A DNA stretch of 64,000 nucleotides, from the NCBI GenBank assembly GCA_965237875.1, contig CBDEGP010000001.1, forward strand, positions 496,001 to 560,000, read 5' to 3'. Numbering within the stretch: position 1 is the stretch's first letter; every line of letters begins with the position of its first letter. The stretch comes from DAOUJI01 sp965237875. Lineage in GTDB: Bacteria > Chloroflexota > Dehalococcoidia > Lucifugimonadales > JAGWBF01. The translations under genes were made by a program, and so were the position numbers. Below, one piece after another: positions 58,254 to 64,000 of this stretch. The notes below the pieces were generated by a model, which saw nothing but the letters and a program-made list of their open reading frames with translations, searched no databases and was not told the origin of the DNA.

Positions 58254-59314
58254 TGCGTTACATTATATTCGCCATAACTATACTGATTCTTATGCTGTCC
58301 GTAGGGATAGCCCATGCCGACACATGGAGACCTCCTGCGACTTGCGACGATGACCGGCGGGAAATCAAAGGTAACCGCACCAGTCCTTGCAAGTTTCCTA
58401 CGCCGGAACTGGAGAACATTGAATACCGGGTCCGGATGGAATATCCAAAGTGCTACGGTGAGCTAAGATTCTACGTCAAAGGCATTGCGCCCCTTCCGTC
58501 AGAATACATATTCTTGGGGATTTCAATATATGAGTACAAAGAAAGAGGCTATCAAAAAACCCTATACGGCTCGGAGTGGCGCAATCGACCAACACGAAAC
58601 CAGACAATACATGACGGATTCATAGTCGGCCCAGGAGGGCCATACCCCGGACGCTGGGACGTGCGCAGTCAAATGCCCACTGAATCCGTTTCCAAGGCAG
58701 AGGCCGGAACTCCAGTCTTTGCCGGAATATGGATTCAAGATTCGGCTCATGGTAAAAATTGGGCATATTACTCCAATGTCATTCCCTACCCCAGCCTCCC
58801 AGGCCCCGGAGAGACAGCTAACTTAATCAATGCTTGCCTCTCCCAGCTAGAACATGAAGCCATCAAGCGCGAGGCCAATCGGAAAGCAACTATCTCCGCT
58901 CTCGAATTGATTGCTTTGCATCAGGAGAAGATACAGACGGCGGAAAATGAGCTTCTCAAAACTCAAGCTTTGAAGGCGGAATTAGAATATCGAGAAACAG
59001 CCGGAGCCATACTCCAAGAGATAGCCAGGATACGATTAGCCGGAAGGTCAGACCGAGTAAAGCTGCTCAACGAACATCTTGAACGGGTCCGTCAATCATC
59101 AGAGGACTTCGATATTGAGACATCCGCTGTTGAAGATATGATTCAGCAATACATCGACTTCAATGAGTCCCTGATTGCCGAAATAGACGGATACCAGACC
59201 AAACTGCAAGAACGCCTCAACTCCACCCTAAGAGACATTGCCAATCAACAGGCGGAATTGGACGCTCTAGAGCAAGAAGCGCGCGACATTGCACTTCCGG
59301 AAGGCTCTCAGTAA
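58253..59314 (+). CDS. Exported coiled-coil protein
   Basis: A 353-residue protein with a cleavable signal peptide (residues 1-22, IIFAITILILMLSVGIAHAD). Residues about 25-195 form a Cys-containing globular region (CDDDRREIKGNRTSPCKFPT; YPKCYGELRFYVKGIAPLPS); about 200-350 are predicted long helices with heptad-like coiled coil (AENELLKTQALKAELEYRET, SAVEDMIQQYIDFNESLIAE). No family recognised. The start overlaps the lipoprotein stop, so the products are likely made in step and may form an envelope complex. The region is less GC-rich than its neighbours. Confidence 0.6.
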   Translation: MRYIIFAITILILMLSVGIAHADTWRPPATCDDDRREIKGNRTSPCKFPTPELENIEYRVRMEYPKCYGELRFYVKGIAPLPSEYIFLGISIYEYKERGYQKTLYGSEWRNRPTRNQTIHDGFIVGPGGPYPGRWDVRSQMPTESVSKAEAGTPVFAGIWIQDSAHGKNWAYYSNVIPYPSLPGPGETANLINACLSQLEHEAIKREANRKATISALELIALHQEKIQTAENELLKTQALKAELEYRETAGAILQEIARIRLAGRSDRVKLLNEHLERVRQSSEDFDIETSAVEDMIQQYIDFNESLIAEIDGYQTKLQERLNSTLRDIANQQAELDALEQEARDIALPEGSQ

Positions 59315-59327
59315 TTTCCGAGAAAAA

Positions 59328-59368
59328 ACTCCGGAATATAGTAACGTTGACACGCTATATTCCGGAGT
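59328..59368 (-). terminator. Perfect 14-bp hairpin, terminator-like on the minus strand
   Basis: ACTCCGGAATATAG / CTATATTCCGGAGT with a 13-base loop. On the minus strand it is followed by TTTTTT, a canonical terminator; on the plus strand no T-run follows. It begins 14 bases after the coiled-coil gene stop. Confidence 0.6.
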
Positions 59369-59410
59369 CCTAACGTGACTAAGCGGGCTTAGGCTCGCCA
59401 GTTATTTGTA

Positions 59411-59457
59411 GCGGTGGCGTTGACCCGGCTCGGTCAAATACAAACGCCACCGCACTC
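59411..59457 (+). terminator. GC-rich hairpin
   Basis: GCGGTGGCGT / ACGCCACCGC stem enclosing a smaller TGACC/GGTCA hairpin, followed by ACTCTTTT, a terminator-like arrangement for the plus-strand pair. Confidence 0.5.
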
Positions 59458-59725
59458 TTTTGCAGGCACCCACTCAGTAGCCTAGGCCAAGGCTATAACA
59501 CGGGCTGGCACTAGTCAACTTTTTCGGCTTCTGAGCTTTTATCTAAGCAGGAATGGCATGGCCGTCAGGGGTGGAGTTGGGTGTAGGGAAGCGGGATTGA
59601 GTCGAATCTCAGGGCCGGGAATCTTGCCGACGGCGGCGGGCGCAAGTAAGATTGTCGGGCTTAAGCCCAATACGACGGGAACGTCAGTCTGCCTATGTAC
59701 GTAACGCGTTAGCAAGGGGAATCGC
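59458..59725. other. Intergenic region
   Basis: No supported gene. It holds a 12-base perfect palindrome GGGCTTAAGCCC near 59658. The AAGGGG ribosome site of the next gene is at its end. Confidence 0.4.
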
Positions 59726-60076
59726 TTGGAGCCTTGCCGAATCGACAAACCCTGGGGGTTCGAGGACATCAGAGTCCACACCCCCTTCTACGTTGTAAAA
59801 CTCCTCGACGTGAGTCCGGGGCATGGCACCAGCGTCCAGTACCACGCCCAAAAAGACGAAGCCCTCACCCTGAGTTCGGGCGACATCAGCATTTTGCTTT
59901 ACCACGGGTCCATCGACGATGAACCGGAACGGATACACTTGCTCCAGGGGGAGTGGGTCAGAATACCTCAAGGAACGGTCCATAGGATCGAATCGACCGG
60001 CGGCGGCGTGGCGTTGGAGGTCTCGACACCCGAGCTTGACGACGTGGTAAGGCTCTTCGATCCCTACGGCCGTTGA
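59726..60076 (+). CDS. Cupin protein, mannose-6-phosphate isomerase-like
   Basis: A 116-residue single-domain cupin starting at a TTG with AAGGGG seven bases before. It has DKPWGFEDIRVHTPFYVVKL and LLDVSPGHGTSVQYHAQKDE (the first cupin motif), and LQGEWVRIPQGTVHRIESTG (second). The His and Glu ligands H, H, E, H are in place, so it can bind a metal. Sequence style resembles the cupin of type II mannose-6-phosphate isomerases/GMP. A nitrilase-family gene follows 22 bases later. Confidence 0.8.
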   Translation: MEPCRIDKPWGFEDIRVHTPFYVVKLLDVSPGHGTSVQYHAQKDEALTLSSGDISILLYHGSIDDEPERIHLLQGEWVRIPQGTVHRIESTGGGVALEVSTPELDDVVRLFDPYGR

Positions 60077-60098
60077 AGACTCCGTTGAACGGGGCGAC

Positions 60099-60890
60099 AT
60101 GAACCTGTTGAGAGTGGGAATGCTCCACCTGGCGCCGCTGCTGGGACGCGTTGGACACAACCGTTCCCTGATAGAGGCGGGAGTGGACCTGGCCGCCGAG
60201 CAAGGCGTTGACTGGGTCTTGACCCCGGAATTGTGCGTGACGGGCTACTCCTTTATGCCCCACATCGGAACGGACTGGATTCTGGCTCAGCCCGACGAAT
60301 GGATGACGGGCATCATGGAAACAGCCCGGCGCAAGGGTATGACCATCTTTCTATCCCACCCTGAGCGCGACCCTCAAACGGGGTTGCTGCACAATTCCGT
60401 CTTCGTAATCGGTCCGGGTGGAGACATTATGGGCCGCCACCGTAAAATCAAGGTGACGGGCGGCGCCGAGAGCTGGTCGTCTCCGGGGGATTCGCTGGCG
60501 GTTGTGGACTGCCCGGAGGCCAAGGTGGGGCTGCTGGTCTGCGCCGACTCCTGGTTCCCGGAGATCGTCAACGGCCTGAAACAGGAAGGAGCTGAGATAC
60601 TGGTATCCGCCGCCGCATGGGCCGAAGGTGAGCACGGACCGGAGGACTCATGGGAGCGGAGGACGCTTGAGACGGGCTGCCCCTTGTGGGTGTGCAACCG
60701 CACAGGTTGGGAAAGGGGTGTCCACCTGGACTTCAGGGTGGCCGACAGCGCCGTGGTGCACCGTGGGCGCCGCCTGTTGGAGGCCCGCTACGACTCCTCC
60801 ACGCTGCTGTGTTTCGATTGGGACCTGGACAAAAAGGACCTGGCGGGCCACTTCACCCTGCCCATACACTTGCCGTCCGGGGGAGCTTAG
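60099..60890 (+). CDS. Carbon-nitrogen hydrolase (nitrilase superfamily)
   Basis: A 263-residue amidase-type protein. The catalytic triad is visible: Glu in VLTPELCVTGYSF, Lys in RHRKIKVTGG, Cys in GLLVCADSWFPE. Known: the superfamily cleaves amides or nitriles through the Cys. The segment is similar in design to the glutaminase half of NadE at 3988 but is a separate enzyme. It lies 22 bases after the cupin gene. Substrate unknown. Confidence 0.85.
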   Translation: MNLLRVGMLHLAPLLGRVGHNRSLIEAGVDLAAEQGVDWVLTPELCVTGYSFMPHIGTDWILAQPDEWMTGIMETARRKGMTIFLSHPERDPQTGLLHNSVFVIGPGGDIMGRHRKIKVTGGAESWSSPGDSLAVVDCPEAKVGLLVCADSWFPEIVNGLKQEGAEILVSAAAWAEGEHGPEDSWERRTLETGCPLWVCNRTGWERGVHLDFRVADSAVVHRGRRLLEARYDSSTLLCFDWDLDKKDLAGHFTLPIHLPSGGA

Positions 60891-60921
60891 ACTGTCGCCG
60901 TCGCCGGAGGCGTCGAATCCC

Positions 60922-61539
60922 CTAGGCGGGCTGCCACGGTACGCCCCACCGTTCTGAGTGGGCCACCTGCCTGACAGGACGCCGCCGGGTGGGGCCGTAT
61001 TCCACCCCGTCTATGGGGAAGCCCAAGGGCAGCAGCGCCGCCGTCTCCACGTCGTCGGGGATTCCCAGAAGGCTCTTCAACTCTTCCTCGAACCTCCTTT
61101 GGCGGGTTGTCAGCGCGCTGCCCAACCCCATGCCCCGGGCCGCCAGCAGAATGTTCTGCACCGCCGGATATATGGACGAACCCAGGGTGAACGTGGCCGT
61201 GGGCTCGGTTCTCTGGATGCAGCACAGAATCATAGCCGGGACCAGTTCCATGTGGTCCTCCAAAGCGATGGCGGTGGTGTACACCTTCCTCTGCTGTTCC
61301 GTCATTTCAGGAGTGATACTAAGAGGCGGATGGGCCCTGTACAGTTCTCCGATGCGGTCCTTGGTCGCCTGATCGCGTATCACGATGAATGACCAGGCCT
61401 GGCGGGCGCCCCCTGACGGGGCCTTGACGGCCGCCCTGAGCAGGCGGTGAATCATCTCGTTGGGCACGGGGTCGGGTTTGAACTGGCGAATGGCCCGCTG
61501 GGTGCTGATGGCCTCGTACAGGTCTATGCTGGAAGTCAT
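60922..61539 (-). CDS. Nitroreductase-family FMN oxidoreductase
   Basis: A 205-residue nitroreductase: ISTQRAIRQFKPDPVPNEMI at the FMN-binding start, AAVKAPSGGARQAWSFIVIR, and AARGMGLGSALTTRQRR. Known: FMN-dependent reductases of nitro compounds, quinones or iodotyrosine-like substrates, using NAD(P)H. Convergent with the nitrilase gene. Exact substrate unknown. Confidence 0.85.
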   Translation of the reverse strand: MTSSIDLYEAISTQRAIRQFKPDPVPNEMIHRLLRAAVKAPSGGARQAWSFIVIRDQATKDRIGELYRAHPPLSITPEMTEQQRKVYTTAIALEDHMELVPAMILCCIQRTEPTATFTLGSSIYPAVQNILLAARGMGLGSALTTRQRRFEEELKSLLGIPDDVETAALLPLGFPIDGVEYGPTRRRPVRQVAHSERWGVPWQPA

Positions 61540-61563
61540 GCGCCGCCTCCTGACTGGAGCTTC

Positions 61564-62130
61564 TTAGGTGGATTGAGGCGTCCCTCGTATCGACCGGACC
61601 GCCGGCTCAAGAACGCGTACCATCCGGGATACGCTCCCCGATACAATGATGAGAAGGTCTTCGTCGAGAGAGTCGAACTCGAAAGTCCGGTGGACTCTTG
61701 TCCAGGACTTGTCCCATTCCTCGGCCCTGACCTCCGGCCCCAGGGATGAAACTAGGTCCGCGTACTCGTTGAGCATGGCTTGCAGGCAGCGGGAGTTTTC
61801 GTTGGCGGCCCCTTCGAAGTGGAGGCCGGTTTCCACAAGCCCCATGCGTTTCCTGACCCACATCTCATAGTGGACCTTCGGGTCTCCGAAATGGATTTTG
61901 ACCAGGGAGCCGAGGGGTCCTGCCACACCCGGAATCCCCAATGACGGCGGAAGCTGGGCCCGAACAAGCTCGGCGGCCTCCGCCAGGAACTCTTTCGTCT
62001 TCATCGCAGGGGTCTTCATCCCAGCTTTCATTGCGGCTAATTGTACCAGCTTGGCGGCGGCCTGGGCAGAGGAAATCTCCAGGGTCATTCGATAGTCAGA
62101 TGCCTTGGTTTCCACGTTCGTGGTGAGCAA
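61564..62130 (-). CDS. Hypothetical protein
   Basis: A 188-residue soluble protein, unrecognised. Visible: SSAQAAAKLVQLAAMKAGMK (helical, Ala-rich), LPPSLGIPGVAGPLGSLVKI, the central FGDPKVHYEMWVRKRMGLVE and ending VHRTFEFDSLDEDLLIIVSG, then SVSRMVRVLEPAVR. Its beta-alpha alternation suggests one compact domain. It is 24 bases upstream of the nitroreductase gene on the same strand, so the two are probably cotranscribed. Confidence 0.5.
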   Translation of the reverse strand: MLTTNVETKASDYRMTLEISSAQAAAKLVQLAAMKAGMKTPAMKTKEFLAEAAELVRAQLPPSLGIPGVAGPLGSLVKIHFGDPKVHYEMWVRKRMGLVETGLHFEGAANENSRCLQAMLNEYADLVSSLGPEVRAEEWDKSWTRVHRTFEFDSLDEDLLIIVSGSVSRMVRVLEPAVRSIRGTPQST

Positions 62131-62391
62131 CGTTACGCCCTAGGGCCGGGGCCGAGCAACAGCGAGTAACTGGGGGCAGTTACTTGGAAGCCTGTCGAAG
62201 CATCGCGACGCCGACAACGGACCGCGTAAGGGCGACCGGCCGGTCGCCCCTACCCATCCACGAGCAGTTACTTGAAAGCTTGTCGAACCACCCCTCCACA
62301 AGCTTGGGGCGAGCGGAAAGTAAGGAGGGACCTGAGCCAATCGAATGGCCCTCGGAAATCTCCACGCCCGGCGTTGCCGGACTGCCGCCTG
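62131..62391. other. Repeat-rich intergenic region
   Basis: No gene seen. It holds the CTGTCGAAG-type element twice (about 62187 and 62279), and ACCGGCCGGTCGCCCCTACC near 62237, similar to a block at about 54484. Confidence 0.5.
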
Positions 62392-62400
62392 TGGTAGAAT
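62374..62400 (+). promoter_or_regulatory. dnaG promoter with extended -10
   Basis: TGGTAGAAT (62392-62400) is an extended -10; TTGCCG is present with a short spacer of 15 bases. 30 bases before the start. Confidence 0.45.
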
Positions 62401-62430
62401 ATCCTAAATGTACGGGGCGCTGGGAGAGGG

Positions 62431-64000
62431 ATGTCCGTAACCGACGATATCAAGAGCCGCGTGGACATCTTGGACCTGGTTTCCAACTACGCCGCCCTGC
62501 AGCGTTCGGGCCGCAGCTATAAGGCCAACTGCCCCTTCCACAACGAGCGCACGCCGTCTTTCCACGTCTTCCCCGACCGCCAGACCTGGCGCTGCTTCGG
62601 CGCCTGCGCTTCCGGCGGCGACGTATTCACCTTCCTGATGCGCATAGAGAATCTGGATTTCGGGGAAGCCTTGCGCCGCCTGGCCCAGCAGGCGGGCGTG
62701 AACATACCCGAGAAGGCCCCGAGAAGAGGTCCGGCGGAGGGAGACCCCCTGGTCCTCATCAACGAGGAGGCCGCCCGGTTCTTCCAGGAGCGTCTGGCGG
62801 GCCCCGCCGGCGCCGGAGCCAGGGAGTACCTGAAGCGCAGGGGTCTGGTCCAGGAAACGGTCGAGGCCTTCCGGCTGGGCGTCAGCCCCCCCGACGGCGA
62901 CTCGCTAAAGCGGCTCCTTACGTCGAAGGGCTACAGCGAGGAACAGCTGGCCCTGGCGGGAGTCGTCACCCAGAACCGGGACGGGCGGTACCGTGACATG
63001 TTCCGGGGGAGGCTCATCTTCCCAATCCACGACGCCGGAGGCAAGATTGTGGGCTTTGGCGGGCGGGAGATGGACGGCTCCCAGCCCAAGTATTTGAACA
63101 CGGGCCGCACTCCCATTTTCGACAAGGGCCGGCTCTTCTACGGGCTGCACATGACGGGTGAATCCATCAGGGAGAAGGGCGTCGTAATAGTCGAAGGTTA
63201 TATGGACGCCATCACGGCCCATCAGCACGGATTCAAGAACGTGGTCGCGTGCATGGGCACTGCCCTCACGCGGGACCAGGCGGCGCTGGTCGGAAGCCTC
63301 ATACGGCCGTCGCCCCAGGGAGACGGTCCTCCCGTCGTGCTGGCCCTGGACGCGGACGCCGCCGGTCAGGAGGCCACGCTGAGGAGCCTGGAATCCTCCT
63401 GGATGGTCTTCCAGAGAAGACTGGCGGGCCGTTCCAGAGGCTCTGACCTGTTCCAGAGGCCGTCCTTGCCGGAAATCAAGGTTGCGCCCATCTCGGGAGG
63501 CAAGGACCCGGATGAGATTATCAGAGAGGACCCGGCGGCGTGGGAAGGTCTGGTCGACGGGGCAATGCCGTTGATGGACTATCTGTTCGAGGCCCTGGCG
63601 TCCCGTATGGACGTGACGTCGCCCCAGGGTAAGGCTGCGGTGGCAGACCGGCTGTCCCACTTGGTGTGGGCTCTACCAGACCCCTTCCGGCAAGACCACT
63701 ACTTCCAGAGGCTGGCCCAGCTGCTGGGCGTCAGCGACTCCACCTTGAAGGCCAGCCTGGGACGCCCCAGGCACACCGGCGCTTCCAGAGGCCCGGCGGC
63801 GAATTCAGGGCGTCAGACCAACGCGGCCCGGCAGCCCGGCCCGGCGGGGGCCGCTCCATTTGCCGCCGTGGAACGAGACCCTCTGGAAGAACACTGCCTG
63901 GCTCTCATGCTGCAAAGCGGGGAGATGCGAGGCGGCCAGGAGAGCCCGGACGGGGGCAATGGGCCGGCTTTCTCCGACGGTGTCATGGACGTGGTAGACG
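62431..64000 (+). CDS. dnaG: DNA primase, 3' end missing
   Basis: The N-terminal 523 residues of primase are visible; the gene runs off the window. The CHC2 zinc finger is at about 34-65 (CPFHNERTPSFHVFPDRQTW, then CFGACASGGD), with C-x3-C instead of the common C-x2-C. The catalytic core has GRLIFPIHDAGGKIVGFGGR and the TOPRIM motif VIVEGYMDAITAHQHGFKNV followed by LALDADAAGQEAT. It makes RNA primers for replication. GAGAGG lies at the ATG. The C-terminal helicase-binding domain is outside. Confidence 0.95.
   Translation, partial: MSVTDDIKSRVDILDLVSNYAALQRSGRSYKANCPFHNERTPSFHVFPDRQTWRCFGACASGGDVFTFLMRIENLDFGEALRRLAQQAGVNIPEKAPRRGPAEGDPLVLINEEAARFFQERLAGPAGAGAREYLKRRGLVQETVEAFRLGVSPPDGDSLKRLLTSKGYSEEQLALAGVVTQNRDGRYRDMFRGRLIFPIHDAGGKIVGFGGREMDGSQPKYLNTGRTPIFDKGRLFYGLHMTGESIREKGVVIVEGYMDAITAHQHGFKNVVACMGTALTRDQAALVGSLIRPSPQGDGPPVVLALDADAAGQEATLRSLESSWMVFQRRLAGRSRGSDLFQRPSLPEIKVAPISGGKDPDEIIREDPAAWEGLVDGAMPLMDYLFEALASRMDVTSPQGKAAVADRLSHLVWALPDPFRQDHYFQRLAQLLGVSDSTLKASLGRPRHTGASRGPAANSGRQTNAARQPGPAGAAPFAAVERDPLEEHCLALMLQSGEMRGGQESPDGGNGPAFSDGVMDVVD

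Noticed and set aside
59539..59781. An 80-codon minus-strand frame before the cupin gene
   Set aside because: No recognised family or ribosome site, and it overlaps the cupin start.

Overview
The window looks like a chromosome segment from a high-GC member of the Chloroflexota, most likely a Dehalococcoidia or SAR202-type heterotroph. The evidence is the mix of families: three flavin-dependent luciferase-like monooxygenases, an F420-type oxidoreductase, an enolase-superfamily dehydratase, a tandem CaiB/BaiF CoA-transferase, an amidohydrolase, NAD-dependent formate dehydrogenase, and an exported repeat protein ending in an EF-hand/dockerin-like tail. A complete 16S rRNA gene with no 23S or 5S gene beside it also fits. 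The rank below phylum is inference; the 16S gene at 47155-48664 would settle it.

Layout. 1-3150: the end of a large cadherin/Ig-like surface protein and tRNA-Ile. 3.2-12.1 kb: thioesterase, NAD synthetase, a Cas4-like nuclease, an SMP-30-type protein, a triple YokE-like PH protein, and a monooxygenase/SDR/Nudix run. 12.3-15.0 kb: two exported beta-propeller genes, each preceded by a leftover metzincin tail. 15.2-21.9 kb: tRNA-Gly, pyrophosphatase, a GIY-YIG nuclease between inverted repeats, monooxygenase, universal stress protein, a broken Phd/RelE-type pair, and an MBL-fold hydrolase. 22.0-25.8 kb: a catabolic cluster (enolase-superfamily dehydratase, TPP protein, GarR-like reductase, GarL-like aldolase).

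25.9-35.5 kb is rich in defence genes: a BglII/BstYI-like restriction-modification pair with both genes frameshifted, a DarT toxin with an in-frame amber codon above an intact DarG, and an apparently intact DUF4365 two-gene operon. These alternate with a Cache protein, an amidohydrolase, a TauE-type transporter and formate-THF ligase. 35.5-44.3 kb: DUF1800 plus NHL operon, cupin, F420 enzyme, CoA-transferase, formate dehydrogenase plus enoyl-CoA hydratase. 44.4-47.0 kb: an exported zinc metalloprotease operon under a Fur/Zur-like palindrome, and a Thr/Pro-rich lipoprotein.

47.0-49.7 kb is the most unusual part. The 16S gene has a clean sigma-70 promoter and a long processing stem. The 3' half of that stem, within a 96-base repeat, occurs twice, and a small DUF4258/DUF2283 toxin-antitoxin-like pair with its own hairpin sits between the copies. 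49.7-57.0 kb: zinc-ribbon/CD225 and DUF2752 membrane proteins, fumarase, monooxygenase plus hydrolase, tRNA-Ser, sugar epimerase, YvcK/CofD-like protein. 57.2-59.5 kb is a less GC-rich patch with a lipoprotein and coiled-coil partner. 59.7-64.0 kb: cupin, nitrilase-family hydrolase, nitroreductase, an unknown, and the start of dnaG, cut by the window end.

Dispersed palindromes (REP-like) occur throughout the intergenic DNA. No transposase, integrase, phage module or CRISPR array was seen. All readings are by eye; family names rest on motifs and remembered family patterns, not on searches.
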